A stretch of 64,000 nt of DNA from Ceratopteris richardii (lineage: Eukaryota > Streptophyta > Polypodiopsida > Polypodiales > Pteridaceae), in NCBI GenBank assembly GCA_020310875.1, contig MU260072.1, forward strand, positions 851,001-915,000, read 5' to 3'. The position numbers and the translations under genes were made by a program. The notes under the pieces are model-generated. The model was not told the origin of the DNA. It did no database searches and worked only from the letters and a program-made list of their open reading frames with translations. Shown piece by piece: positions 23,956 to 36,498 of the stretch (its first letter is position 1; every line of letters starts with the position of its first letter).

Positions 23956-24194
23956 ATGTGTATGAAGACACTGAGGACCATCGATGAACTTTCTTCCCTC
24001 TAAAGGAGGTTTTTCCCTTGGCCCGTATATATAATACAATCTTAATCGACCACGCATGCTTCTATGTTCACTTAAAATAAATCCATTGTTGAGGTTCAAG
24101 CCACTTCGTCTTCGTTGTGTTGTTTGCATGCTCGCATAGTCCCCAAACTCCAAGATTGTGTACATAAAAAGATGGATTATCTCACCAAAAGAGA

Positions 24195-24715
24195 GAGATT
24201 ACAATCTTAGATGAAATTTGGTAGATAAGATGGTTTTTAATGGCAATAAAAAAGGCTAAAAGAGGTCAATTGTCACACATGAGTGAGAGTACCAGTTATA
24301 CATCTATTGATGAAAAGAGAGTGAAGGATACGTTAGAGCGGAATAGATAGTAATCCGAAGAGGACTGGTCTTGAACTTTATGTTTTGCTACAAAAGAGGA
24401 GCAAAGGGAAAATAATAAGTGTGGATAAGAGATGGGATATCTTCGTTTTCTCTAGAAAGAACGTTAATTTTTATGGATTTAGTACTTTACATGGATCTAT
24501 CTGCCGAGAGTGTTTCTAAAACAGAAATACTGTACTAGAATGAAACTTTTAAGCTCTCATAGAAAATAGGGCTAGAGACAGATGAAAATTGCAGATATCT
24601 CTCAATCATTCTGCTCAATTCTTGCTTTTTCTACAAAGTTGGAGATTCTGTGAGCGTCTGAACTGGAGAACTCGTTGCTTCTGTGTAGCAACAGATGGGA
24701 TCATACGTGTACCTA
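24195..24715 (+). repeat. Dispersed repeat of about 520 bp, copy 1
   Basis: Aligns in direct orientation with 34000-34525. Shared blocks include CAATTGTCACACATGAGTGA, GATAGATAGTAATC, TTTTGCTACAAAAGAGGAGC, GAACGTTAATTTTT, TAGCTCTCATAGAAAATAGG-like sequence and GTGTAGCAACAGA. There is no terminal repeat or coding sequence I can name. It may be part of an unrecognised element or a segmental copy. Confidence 0.8.
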
Positions 24716-24719
24716 CAAA

Positions 24720-25550
24720 TAACAGAAAACATCATGCATATACTAGAGATGCCATGCAAAAATGCATTTTCTATATGTGAAATGAATAAAAAAGAAAGCA
24801 ATAATGCATGATAATTGAGCAACACACTTATCTGAAGATCCAAAAGTTGATATGCAAGTGGATGGAGGTGTTGAAGATGGTCCATACTCCTTCGTTTTGG
24901 CTTTCCAAGACTCTTCCGATGGTAATTGCGTCAAGAAAGTGCTCAAAGGGGGGTTGATGATGACAATTGGCCAGAAGCAAAGCTCTACATAGGGTTGTGA
25001 CTGAATCCAAAAGATGGCTTATTACCACTCTTTGGAAAGATCTCCTAGAGAGCAATCATAGAAACAAAATCTCTGAATTTCGATCCTGTGTGACCAAGAT
25101 ATGGCCAATTGAAAGGTATGGCAAGCAAGACCTATGGAGAACAAGAAAACAAACTCGAAATTCTCTTTGAGTATCTCAGAATTGCATACGAGAGTGGCTC
25201 TTTATCCCACATGGGATGCTGAACAACAACTGGATGCCTCCTTATAGAGCTTGATCTTCCCCTTGTCTTCACAACAAGAGACGAGAACAACCCTCTCTCT
25301 CTCTCTCCCTTCTAGATCGGGAGAAGTGCCTGAGCACATGAGCAGGTCCATGGGTTTCATCGGGGAATAAAGAGCTTCCTTGAGGGGGGGTCCTATGGAC
25401 TCCTCTGCTCAGTACCTTCTTAGAGTCCCTTTGCTCCACCTTCTGCACCATCTCTCGTCGATGGAACACATGCTCAAAAAAGAAGATGATGCTCATCATG
25501 CAAAAAAATAATGAAAAGCTGTGCAAAAGAACCTCCGCTCGGATACTAAT
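24720..25550. other. Unassigned stretch with possible LTR-element primer site
   Basis: No supported gene. GCTCGGATACTA at 25537-25548 matches the complement of an initiator tRNA-Met primer-binding site at 10 of 12 positions and is followed by TGTGAGCCG at 25551. This could mark a minus-strand LTR retrotransposon whose LTR starts there, but no second LTR was found. Confidence 0.3.
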
Positions 25551-25745
25551 TGTGAGCCGAAAACAAGGCTAAAAATAACTTATGAATGATGTTTGTGCAA
25601 CTCTCCTCCCATCCTTTTATATCATCTTGTATTGTAAAAATAGCAATGATCTCGAATGGTCTACTACCGCCATGTGGCCATCATGCAACACTTGTCCCCA
25701 TTACTATTGAATACCTTAGCATATCCCCCAAGCTTGGGACCTTGG

Positions 25746-26214
25746 CTATGGTTGTCCCTTGTCCCACATGCACATGGAATGATCCTTGTAGAGCAATGTT
25801 TGACAGGCAACAATGAAAGATTGGTATTTTGCACAAATCTTGTGTTTCCTATTGAATTCCTTGATTAGTGGAAGAGTCTCATCAAGGACGTGACATGCTT
25901 CCTTTGCAATTGTTTGGAACTGCTTCAAAAGTTTTGCAAATGCCTCATCACCTTTGTGAGTGTAGTTGGGAAGGAAGGTCACACGGAACCCATTTTTCAT
26001 CATATGGTATTTCAATAGAGAAATTCAATATATAAACTTGCATGCATTGAAGTAGCTCCTCCATGGCATCTCCATTCATTTGCATGGTACCATGGAGATC
26101 ACGAACCTTGGAGATAAGATCATATATTCCATGTTGACCTTTATAATTTGAATCCTCCAAAAATTCTAAAAACTTTTGGCATGGACTCTTAGGATTTATA
26201 GAGGTGGAAGCCAT
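25746..26214 (-). CDS. Hypothetical protein, two frames or two exons
   Basis: An ATG at 26212-26214 opens a minus-strand frame running about 60 residues (starting MASTSINPKSPCQKFLEFLE) and ending its sensible part near LLQCMQ. A second frame (YTHKGDEAFAKLLKQFQTIA, then KEACHVLDETLPLIKEFN) carries on to a stop at 25746. The join is either a frameshift or a short unrecognised intron near 26020. A TATA box (TATAAATAG, minus strand, 26288-26296) lies about 75 bp upstream of the ATG, a plausible promoter spacing. The protein is mostly helical by look and belongs to no family I recognise. It could be a small host gene or a gag-like piece of an LTR element. Confidence 0.4.
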
Positions 26215-26287
26215 AGCTCACAAATGCACACACTGATCTATCACTCTCTCCATCGTTGCAAAAGTGAGAAATGAGGAAACATGACTC

Positions 26288-26296
26288 CTATTTATA
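26288..26296 (-). promoter_or_regulatory. Candidate TATA box
   Basis: TATAAATAG on the minus strand, about 75 bp before the ATG at 26214. It lies 77 bp from the left end of the non-autonomous CACTA element. Confidence 0.4.
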
Positions 26297-26439
26297 GGTT
26301 CTCTAAGATTTTTAACTGATGGGTCCCATTTTTCAACAAAAGCAACTTTTCTTAAAATTAAAATAGAAGTGACACTACAACATATCAGGCGTATATCGAG
26401 GCTTCTATCGAGGAAAATGAACGGGCACGATTTTGCCCC

Positions 26440-26665
26440 GATGTCGGTGTAAGGGTCGGTGTAGGCGTCGGAACAAAAGCGTCGGTATAAGCGTCGGTAT
26501 ATGCGTCGGTATAAGCGTCGCTATATGCGTCGGTATATGCGTCGGTATAGGCGATGGTATAAGCGACGGTATAAGCCTGGGGATGCGCTGGGCAAAATAG
26601 TCGGTATAAGCATCGGTATGTGCTTGGGGATACCGACGCTTATACCGTCACCTATACCGATGACC
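26440..26665. promoter_or_regulatory. Subterminal repeats, 3' end of non-autonomous CACTA
   Basis: At least nine copies of GCGTCGGTATA or close variants, first in direct orientation (26450-26620) and then inverted (GATACCGACGCTTATACC near 26630). In En/Spm such subterminal arrays bind the TNPA protein and are needed for transposition. The role here is inferred from position and the repeat pattern. Confidence 0.8.
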
Positions 26666-26682
26666 ATATCTGCAAAAATTTT

Positions 26683-26760
26683 TTGGGCAGAGTGTGTTGT
26701 CTCTTGCTACAGCAACATTCCCATGCTGTTGTGTAGCAAAAGACAATCCACTCTGCCCAA
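26683..26760. repeat. 78-bp fold-back sequence
   Basis: The left arm starts TTGGGCAGAGTG and the right arm ends CACTCTGCCCAA. With a few mismatches and one bulge, the arms pair over about 33 bp (12, 6, 8 and 5 paired blocks), with a loop near CATTCCCATG. It lies just inside the subterminal repeats of the CACTA element. Confidence 0.85.
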
Positions 26761-26919
26761 GAAAAACCCAACGATGACATGTATGACAAGCAACAAAAAA
26801 ATGATTTGATAAAGTAAAACATACTGTCAAATACAAAAGACGTGAGCAAAATGAATCATGAATCGTGTACAAAGAAATGGGACACATAGACATGATATTT
26901 ATAAACAACAACTAGAACA

Positions 26920-28380
<1,461 letters not shown>

Positions 28381-28406
28381 TAATAAATAACAAAACAATC
28401 ACTTAC

Positions 28407-28493
28407 ATCGATGTAATTCTTTTGAACACTCTCATCAAAGCCCAATTGACATCGTCTCTTGTCAAATTCCAAAGAATCAATGCGAAAAATCTC
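28407..28493 (-). other. Leader-exon copy 3 in the non-autonomous CACTA
   Basis: On the minus strand an exon-like unit sits between a TTTTGCAAG acceptor-like site and a GTAAGTGATT donor. It is 87 bp long, the same as the exon at 50375-50461 of the large CACTA, and contains the shared TTTGGAATTTGAC-type core. It is the most diverged of three copies and its acceptor is altered. Confidence 0.55.
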
Positions 28494-28554
28494 TTGCAAA
28501 ACAAAAGAAAAGAGAAATTCAAAATCCCTAATCCTAAAACCCGAACCCTAAAAC

Positions 28555-29060
28555 ATGTATATGTGTGTATATGTGTATGTATATGTGATGTGTGTGTATG
28601 TGTATGTGCATGTATGCATGTGTGTGTATAGATATGTGAGTGAGTATACATATGTGAGTGTGTATTAATATGTGCTTGTGTATGTAGTATGCATGTGTGT
28701 ACATATGTATGTGTGTGTGTACATGAATATGTGTGTATGTATGTATGCACATATGTGTGTGTATACATATGTGAGTGTATATTTAATATGCATGTGTGTA
28801 TATGCATGTGTGTATGCACATATGTGTGTGTATACATATGTGAGTGTATGTAATATGCATGTGTGTATGTATGTATGTGTGTGTGTACATGCATATGTGT
28901 GTGTATGTATGTATGCATATGCATGTGTATGCACATATGTGTGTGTATACATATGTGAGTGTGTATTTATATGTGTGTGTGTATGTAATATGCATGTGTG
29001 TATGCATGTATGTATGTGTGTGTACATGCAAATATGTTCGTATGTATCTCTCTCTTTCTT
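28555..29060. repeat. Microsatellite block between exon copies
   Basis: GTAT/GTGT repeats that begin right after a telomere-like island (28525-28555) and end in a CT-rich block. The same layout is seen after each exon copy. Confidence 0.85.
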
Positions 29061-29117
29061 TCATCTCTCTCTCTCTATCTCACTCTATATCAATCGAAAA
29101 CAAAACAAATCACTTAC

Positions 29118-29181
29118 ATCGATGTAATTGTTTGGAGCGTTGTCCTTCCTCGAATTCCAAAGAACCGATGCCAAAAATCTC
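29118..29181 (-). other. Leader-exon copy 2 in the non-autonomous CACTA
   Basis: Flanked on the minus strand by TTTTGCAG acceptor and GTAAGTGATT donor. It is 64 bp long, 23 bp shorter than the other two copies because of an internal deletion. The surrounding intron sequence (AAATTTCTC, CTTTTGTTTTGCAG) is shared with the other copies. Confidence 0.6.
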
Positions 29182-29212
29182 CTGCAAAACAAAAGAAAAG
29201 AGAAATTCATAA

Positions 29213-29880
29213 ACCCTAAGCCGAAAACCCTAACCCTAAAACATGTATATGTGTGTATGTGTGTATGTATATGTGATGTGTGTGTATGTGTATGTGCATG
29301 TATGCATGTGTGTGTATACATATGTGAGTGTGTATACATATGTGAGTGTGTATATATATGTGTGTGTGTATGTAATATGCATGTGCGTATGTATGTATGT
29401 GTGTGTGTGTACATGCATATGTGTGTGTATGTATGTATGCATATGCATGTGTGTATGCACATATGTGTGTGTATGCACATATGTGTGTGTATACATATGT
29501 GAGTGTGTATGTAATATGCATGTGTGTATGTATGTATGTGTGTGTGTACATGCAAATATGTGTGTATGTATGTATGCATATGCATGTGTGTGTGTACACA
29601 TGTGTATTTATATGTGTGTATACATGTATGTATGTATGTGAGTATGAGAATGAATATGTGTGTGTATGTATATGCATTTGTGTATCTAATATGCATGTGT
29701 GTATGTAATATGCATGTTTGTATGTAATATGCATGCATGTGAGTATGTAATATGTATATGTATGTGTATGCATGTGTGTATGTAATATGTATGTGAGTGT
29801 ATATGTAATATGCATCTGTGTATGTAATATGTATGTGAGTATGTGTATGCATATGTGTGTGTATGTATGTATGCATCTCT
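29213..29880. repeat. Microsatellite and telomere-like block
   Basis: Starts with an AAACCCTAA-type island (29213-29243), continues as GTAT/GTGT repeats, and ends at a CT-rich block (29876-30030). Confidence 0.85.
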
Positions 29881-30067
29881 CTCTATCTCATTCTCTTTCT
29901 ATTTCATCTCTCTCTCTCTCTCTTTCACTCTCCTCTATCTTTCTCTTTCATCTCTCTCTCTTTCTTTCTCTCTCTCTCTCTCTTTATGTTTCTCTAGATT
30001 TCTCTCTTTCTTTCATCTCTCTCTCTCTATCTCACTCTATATCAATCGAAAAAAAACAATCACTTAC

Positions 30068-30154
30068 ATCGATGTAATTGTTTGGAGCGTTGTCATCAAG
30101 GTCCACTTAATGTTGCCCTTTGTCGAATTCCAAAGATTTGATGCCAAAAAGCTC
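30068..30154 (-). other. Leader-exon copy 1 in the non-autonomous CACTA
   Basis: An 87-bp exon-like unit between acceptor TTTTGCAG and donor GTAAGTGATT on the minus strand, matching the second leader exon of the large CACTA in length, splice sites and position. A first exon donor (TTTTGGTAAGAATT) lies upstream on the minus strand near 30235, matching the CTTGGTAAGT donor at 50295 in the large element. Confidence 0.65.
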
Positions 30155-30267
30155 CTGCAAAACGAAAGAGAAGAGAAATTAGAAAAGGGAAAACACAAAG
30201 AAAGAGAAAGGGTGCTACAGTATGTGCAATTCTTACCAAAATTTCAGATCTAGAGAAACAGAGATGT

Positions 30268-30322
<55 letters not shown>

Positions 30323-30439
30323 TGTGTGTACACAGTAGGTTCGGAATGTAGTTCGCGTGCACAAACTCGACAGTAGCAAAATTTGGTTCAAAATGAAAGG
30401 AGATGTCGAATTTTTGTTCTCGGGCCCGGTTAAAAGTTG

Positions 30440-30649
30440 CCTCAGTATAAGCATCGGTATGAGCGTCGATAACTTACAGTAAAGTACCGACGCCTATACC
30501 GACGCTCATACCGATGCCGTGTATACCGACGATTAAATGACCGTCGGTATTGCATCTGTGGTTTTTCAAGCATTTTCAACGGTCATACTGACGCCGAGGG
30601 GTGACCGTCGATATGGGCAACGTCGGTATGCCCCTCATATGTTGTAGTG
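30440..30649. promoter_or_regulatory. Subterminal repeats and terminus, 5' end of non-autonomous CACTA
   Basis: Multiple TACCGACG and CGTCGGTAT motifs in both orientations (for example CCGACGCCTATACCGACGC near 30485), ending with the 29-bp terminus shared with the large CACTA. In En/Spm this zone combines promoter and transposase-binding functions; that role is inferred here. Confidence 0.8.
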
Positions 30650-30652
30650 TGA

Positions 30653-32450
30653 GTTTTAGTAACAAATAAATTGACATTTGACATCACAATAAAGAAAATA
30701 AACAACACGAATTATCTTACAAGCAAATTATTGAGAATGTATAGATACAACCAAAATGTGGACAAAATCTTCCTGAAGCAAATGTGAAAATATTTTTATT
30801 GAAAAATAGCTTTCGCACTGTGTTTACATAAAATATAATAACAATGTTGCAAAATTAGAGCTATGATAATGAAATTCCGGTCCCATCCATGCTCCAATTT
30901 GTGAGGATCTTGAATTTGTCTTCCAATTTCTTTCAATCTGTGGACATTTCATGATAGAGGAAAACATTATGAAATTCATGAACAATAACAATAGAATAAT
31001 ATATATATAAATTGAATACATCTCTAATTATCTTGTTCCTTCATATTTGAAATTCTAAATCATGAAGATCCTCATATTCCATGATAAGTAAGTGCTCTCT
31101 CAAGTTAGCTAAGCTCCAATGCTTATTAACTAAAAGCACTTCCATATCATTGTTGAGTAGCTTTGCATTAATTTCAAATGAAACTAAAGATCCTTTAGAG
31201 CTTTGTAAAGGTATCCACTCTTCAAGTTTACACATCCAATGAATGTCATAAAATCTATTGTATAGAGAGGTATGATATTTTAAATAGCAAAACCCCTATA
31301 CTTGTGGTACCAATTTTACAACGATATCTATCCGCTTAGACAATACTTCTAAATAACTCTAGTTTTCTCCTAGTAAACCTTCTATTACCTCATATGTAAT
31401 ATCTTTACATAGGAAGATTTCAGAAGTTTCTACAAAATGAAGACCCTTAAATATGAGCACAAATCAATGGATTGGTAGAGTCCGATGTAGACCTATTGAG
31501 CTACATACGCGTGTGAATTTCAAAGAGTTATGCATTTCCATACTATCTTACACTTGAAAGATGATATGGACAAAATATCAGGTTGTGACCACTCTAGAAT
31601 AAGAAGAGAATGAACTTCAATAATCTCCAACCTTCCATAATCATCATCTATAGAAGGAACAATGTATTTGTGAGTGTAAAAGATCCTTTCATGAATAAGT
31701 TTAGCAAGAGGTACATCTAGAAACACTAATGTCCCAATGTCTACATGTAATGTTTTGAAAGTGTCTCTAATACTATAAAGTGGTTTCTCTTCCACTAAAT
31801 TAGAAGAAAATATGATTGTAACAAAGGAAAACATATTGAGATGACTAAGTAAGACATTTAACACGAAGAAGCATTGAAAATAGTATATAAATACTCACAA
31901 TGGATTGGAAATCTAGTTCTATTAGAGTTTTCCAACTTCGTGGTTAACAGTGTGAAGGTATGTTGTAGAATAGCAAGCATCCCACCATGTGTTTGATCAT
32001 TATAACCTAAGATCTTTCCCTTCGAATGAAGATCGAAATCTTCATGATATTGAACACGATGAGGACCAAATCCAGATAGTTGCATGTACACCCATGCACA
32101 TTTTCAAAACTCTTATGGTATCCAACTTCCTCCCACTATTTTGATGTTGTGGCATTTCATTGTGTGAACTTCATCTTTTGGTCACCGATGTGCTTATATG
32201 GAGGTTTCCATGAAAGTTCAAGTTGTTCTTGTTTTTGCGAAAGTTGGATGAGAAAGCTCGGAGGACAAAGAGAGATTTTTTTTGATGGTATGGAAGGAAT
32301 AGAGGTAAAAAATGTGACTTTTTGGTTTGGGTATGAAAACAGGGGTTTGTGTAGGGAAAAGAGAGTTTTTTAAGTAATTTAAAAAAATTTTCACTTTTTT
32401 GAGCCCTATTCATGCATATATTTTGAATTAGAAGTCAAAAATACAACTTT
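30653..32450. other. Unassigned stretch with minus-strand frames
   Basis: Minus-strand frames at 31041-31235, 31520-31864 and 31858-32091 have fairly normal composition (for example LHVDIGTLVFLDVPLAKLIH and DFDLHSKGKILGYNDQTHGG). They could be exons of a decayed gene interrupted by the CACTA insertion. No domain is recognised. Confidence 0.35.
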
Positions 32451-32459
32451 TGACCTTGA

Positions 32460-33060
32460 AAAGTGATAACGGGGTCCCAACATTATTACGAGATTTCTTC
32501 TCTCTCTAGAAGATAACCTTGAACCTAGGGAAATCTTTGCTCCCCTTCCCCCTTTAGCCTAGTAATTTATAGGGTATAGACCATGGCCACCACCCTCTTC
32601 TGATTGGTCCATCATTAATCACTCCTTAATCTAAAAGGCCCATGATGGGCTCATTTTTTCCTAATGAAAAGTGTGTGAGATAGTAGAAATGAAAAGAAAA
32701 TAGGTTAAAAAAGTGCACATTGCTCTAATATCACCACAGGGTGTTTTTATAAATGAGGAAGCATGAATAGAAGTACACACAAGAGCAAAGAAGGAGATCG
32801 ACACACCAAGTAAGATGATGGCTAGAAAATCTCTCTATACATCTATGGCTAGTAATATGAGAATGAGTGAATTTAGAGTTATGAGTTAATCTTTAAGTAT
32901 AATGTATAATCACACATGAGTATATCATTCATATGTGGTTACATGGGAAGAAAATCGTTAGTGAGCACTAGGGTAAAAAGTGCCCTTGCATAGGGAAACA
33001 ATCCACATAAAAGCTACTTAAGCCCATGTCATAGACGTGCTTCCAATAGTGCTACATTTT
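32460..33060 (-). mobile_element. Possible LTR and primer site of a decayed LTR element
   Basis: GCTCTAATATCA at 32722-32733 matches the complement of the initiator tRNA-Met primer site at 10 of 12 positions. A CAGGGTG-started stretch follows on the right, which could be the LTR of a minus-strand element. No partner LTR was found. Confidence 0.3.
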
Positions 33061-33069
33061 GTTCATATT

Positions 33070-33960
33070 GCAATAAAAACCTTCTCAAAACGTGATCAAT
33101 AAACATCTTCTCTATGATAATTTGGAGGTACCCCTCTCAACAAAACCTAAAACATATTTTCATACCAAATGTCTCGATCATGTGCAAGCTTTGATCCAAA
33201 CGATTGAGCATCGAGGAGATTTTTTGCCTCTACTAGTAATATTTCCCCCCTATCTCCAATCTACTCAAGTAATCCACTATAGTATGTTCAATCTACGGCC
33301 TTTGGATTACTATATAGTCAAGCTCTTCCATAAGTAACCATCTTGCAAGTTTCCCTATAAGTTTGGGTTCTCTTACTGAAACTTTTAAGGCTTGGTGATT
33401 CTCATGATTGTACACCTTATTTTCCAATAAACATCCTCCTTGCACAAGGGGTTGACTCCATTTCTTGTGCACTTCCTACATGAGAACATCTTCCACTACT
33501 TAGTACGAAGCATCAAAAAATAAATGAAAATGTGATTTCTAGACAGGGGGTATAAGAATAGGTGCAAGAGGAAACATTTTCTTCAACAAGTTAAAAGCTC
33601 TTTTTGCTCATCCCCCAACCCAAACTCGAGAGTTCTCCTGGTAAGAGGAGCCAAATGGATATGTATGTGTGCTAAGTACTTTAAAAACTGATAGAGCCAA
33701 TTTATTTGGCCCAACAATCTCTTTGTAGGTGGTGCTACATCAAAGATTTGTTATATTTTCATGGGATTTATTGCTATTGCTCCTTGCTCACTATGTGCCC
33801 TAGAAGTACTCCTTGTTTAGCTCCAAAAGCACATTTGGTAGGATTCAAAGAGAGTCTAAACTCCCCAAAATTTTCAAAACAAAGTTGCAAATGATGCAAA
33901 TGATCTTTCTTCGTGCCAGCTACACTGAATCATCCAAACATACTTTCCTAAGAGTAGTTA
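33070..33960 (-). pseudogene. Decayed Ty3/gypsy reverse transcriptase and RNase H fragment
   Basis: Minus-strand translation gives gypsy pol pieces in order: HLHHLQLCFENFGEFRLSLN then PTKCAFGAKQGVLLGHIVSK (end of RT, about 33920-33790), FNLLKKMFPLAPILIPP (RNase H start, about 33590), HENHQALKVSVREPKLIGKL (about 33390) and LDYIVI followed by EHTIVDYLSRLE (about 33280). Gag, protease, most of RT and integrase are missing. The relic stops where the dispersed 520-bp repeat starts. Confidence 0.75.
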
Positions 33961-33999
33961 GATATGGAGCAAATACATGCATGATCTGTTTCTAAAAGA

Positions 34000-34525
34000 T
34001 TGCCCGATTTTAGCTGAAATTGGGTAAATAAGACAGTGGCAGTACAAAAGGTTAAGAGAGGCCAATTGTCACACATGAGTGAGAGGACCACCTGTATATC
34101 TATTGATGGAAAGAGAGAGAAGGATATGTTAGAGCGGGATAGATAGTAATCTGAAGAAGACTGGTCTTTAACTTGATGTTTTGCTACAAAAGAGGAGCAA
34201 CAGGAAAATAATAAGTGGGAAGAGGTGATGGGATATCTCCATTCTCTATAGAAGGAACGTTAATTTTTGTGGATTTAGAAGCTTACATGGATCTTTCTGC
34301 TGAGAGCATTTCTAACACACAAATACTGTACATCTGTACTAGGTGAATGAAACTTATAGCTCTCATAGAAAATAGGGCTACAGACAGATGCAAATTGCTG
34401 TTATCTCTCAATCATTCTGCTGAATTCGTATCTCGGCGTCGCTTTTTCAACAAAGTTGGGGATTCTGTGAACGTCGGAAGCGGAGAACTCGTCGCTTCCG
34501 TGTAGCAACAGACGGGATCGTATAG
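34000..34525 (+). repeat. Dispersed repeat of about 520 bp, copy 2
   Basis: Second copy of the 24195-24715 sequence, in the same orientation about 9.8 kb away. The match ends soon after GTGTAGCAACAGACGGGATC. The two copies have different neighbours, so the unit itself moved or was copied. Confidence 0.8.
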
Positions 34526-34574
34526 CACGACGAGAGTGTCCATTTGAAGCAAGAAGAACGTTATCTTTTCTCCC

Positions 34575-34737
34575 ATGTTCTCCCATGACAAAGTTCGTCC
34601 AGAGAAAGAAAAAGTAAAGATTCTAAAGTTGATGTGGATTGCTGCACGTCTCATGTTTTCTAGCTTATTGATTATGAGGATGCAGAATGCGGCGCTCTTC
34701 TTGCTCCTTTCTGTTGTTTTTATCCTGAAGCTGACAG
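34575..34737 (+). CDS. Possible first exon with signal peptide, gene unknown
   Basis: A plus-strand frame whose second Met (34632) starts a signal-peptide-like segment (RLMFSSLLIMRMQNAALFLL, then LSVVFIL) and runs into a good splice donor (CTGACAG then GTAAAG at 34738). No downstream exon could be found, so this may be a broken gene start or chance. A longer antisense frame (34412-34861) has no recognisable motif. Confidence 0.2.
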
Positions 34738-35688
34738 GTAAAGAAACGTTCAACACATCCCTACAGCAACCATGAAACGAATAAAGATTATTTGTATTTG
34801 ATGTACAGAATGTGTTCAACGAACGCGCGCGCGCGCCCATACACTGCTTGATCTTCGTCATCCATTTTCAAAATGTGGAGCTAAAACTGTGAGTATATGT
34901 TTGATACGTTATTACAACTACGACCTCTTTTACATGGCAATAAAGCAATAATTGCATTGTTGAAGACCATAAAACGAAAACCAGGAATCCTTGTAATCTC
35001 TGAGCAGGATGTATATACTTTCAATCACAGGAATTGAGTGTTTTATCTGGATATGAAGCAGCGTAACTTTTATAGCAGAAGTAGTTGGAAGTGCGATGCC
35101 TCCTCTTTCCGTGTACATTGCTAGTTCCTGGAGAAACAGGAAAATCGAATGGCACTGCTTTCACATGAACGTAACGAGAACTTATTTTTAGAAAACGAAG
35201 CGAAATGCATTACTTTTCCTGCTTTTCATTTTCAATGGCGTACATATGCTGGCAAATACAGGAAGGTTGAACAATTATCTCATCGAAAACGTGTTTACGT
35301 TTTCGATGAGATATGTTTACGTTTACGATGCTATGACGAAAACGTGTTTACGTTCAATTTGCCAACTATATTTCCCGCATGCATGGCTGCGACCCACACA
35401 CACGCACGCACAAACAAAAATCAAATGTTTTTTTGCAGTATCGTTTCCCTACACAGGAATGCACCTTGTACAGTTGACTGACTGTGGCCATCTTGTCTAT
35501 CCATTCTCGGCCATTTGACTTCACAGACAAAACTGATGAATAGAACATGTATGTCCTATCAGAAATAGGAATCAAGTGCAAAACCAGTAGGTGAGTTGGT
35601 TGGGCATTCATTTTTTGAGGTGGAAGTTGTTGAGTTCAATCCCTATAGGCCGATGGCATGCTTGGGCCTGTGTGGATACTCTATCCAT
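34738..35688. other. Unassigned stretch with GC-repeat and hairpin
   Basis: No gene supported. It contains a short (CG)n run near 34824-34837, a strong hairpin at 35276-35313 and a CA-rich patch near 35396. Confidence 0.4.
35276..35313. repeat. Perfect hairpin, 17-bp arms
   Basis: TATCTCATCGAAAACGT at 35276-35292 pairs perfectly with ACGTTTTCGATGAGATA at 35297-35313 around a GTTT loop. The sequence AAAACGTGTTTACGTT recurs near 35338. No T-run follows directly and no promoter is evident. Confidence 0.9.
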
Positions 35689-36128
35689 GTGATGCCTTCA
35701 AGGAGTTGAAACTAGATATCTTCCGGAGCTCTTTTCTTGTAATGCTTCCGTGGTCTAACTCCTTTGCGAAATACCGAGGATTCCATGGGTACTATGCCCT
35801 TCACTTGTACACTTGTTCTTTCAATACATTCAAGGTTGGAGATCAGATTACATTTTGTCTGAACTTCCTTAAAAAAAAAGGGGATAAGAGAATCATGATT
35901 CATGACCTCTCCTCATCAGTCAAATTTTCTGAGCCAATCTATTTGTGTCATGCCTTAGGAGAGTTGAAACATGTCTTGATGTAGTTCTTTTCTTGTAATG
36001 CTTCGATAATATAACTCCTAGTTTGTGAGATACTGAAGATTCCATGGTTACTATGCCCATTTATACAGTTGTTCTGATAAAGGAATCATGATTCATGACC
36101 TCTGCTCATGGGTCAAATTTTTTGAACA
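35689..36128. repeat. 258-bp degenerate tandem duplication
   Basis: The block beginning GTGATGCCTTCAAGGAGTTG at 35689 recurs as GTCATGCCTTAGGAGAGTTG at 35947. Both copies include CTTTTCTTGTAATGCTTC, GATTCCATGG and ATCATGATTCATGACCTCT. The second copy has lost about 80 bp internally. Confidence 0.85.
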
Positions 36129-36498
36129 ATAGTTTATGTTTTTGTGCTACTCGACCATACGTGCAGAGCGAGCGAATGTGGCAACAACGGCCGATGATGG
36201 ATAACAAACAAGTAGCTACAGTGCAATTGCATTCCGCGAATTTTTGTTTCCATATGCTAAAGAAAGTGGCGGCTGAAAAGCTAGAGTCTCTTTCCACCTT
36301 GTCTGTACGGTGGATGAAAAGGCGGAGCTCTTGTATGATAATGCACATTGCAGATCATCTCCATCCAACGCCGCTAAAGTACGCCATAGAATATTCTATG
36401 TGAATCAAACTATGAATCTTCACAAGGCATACATGTCGGAGATTTTCATCTCCTCCATGTTATTAGATCCTTCTCTACTCAAGATGATGCTTCCCCCA

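Noticed and set aside
31041-32091. Minus-strand frames as exons of one host gene
   Set aside because: No consistent splice sites or known domain; listed only as an unassigned stretch.
34412-34861. 149-codon minus-strand frame
   Set aside because: It overlaps the end of the dispersed repeat and has no recognisable motif; the plus-strand splice donor is the better, still weak, signal.
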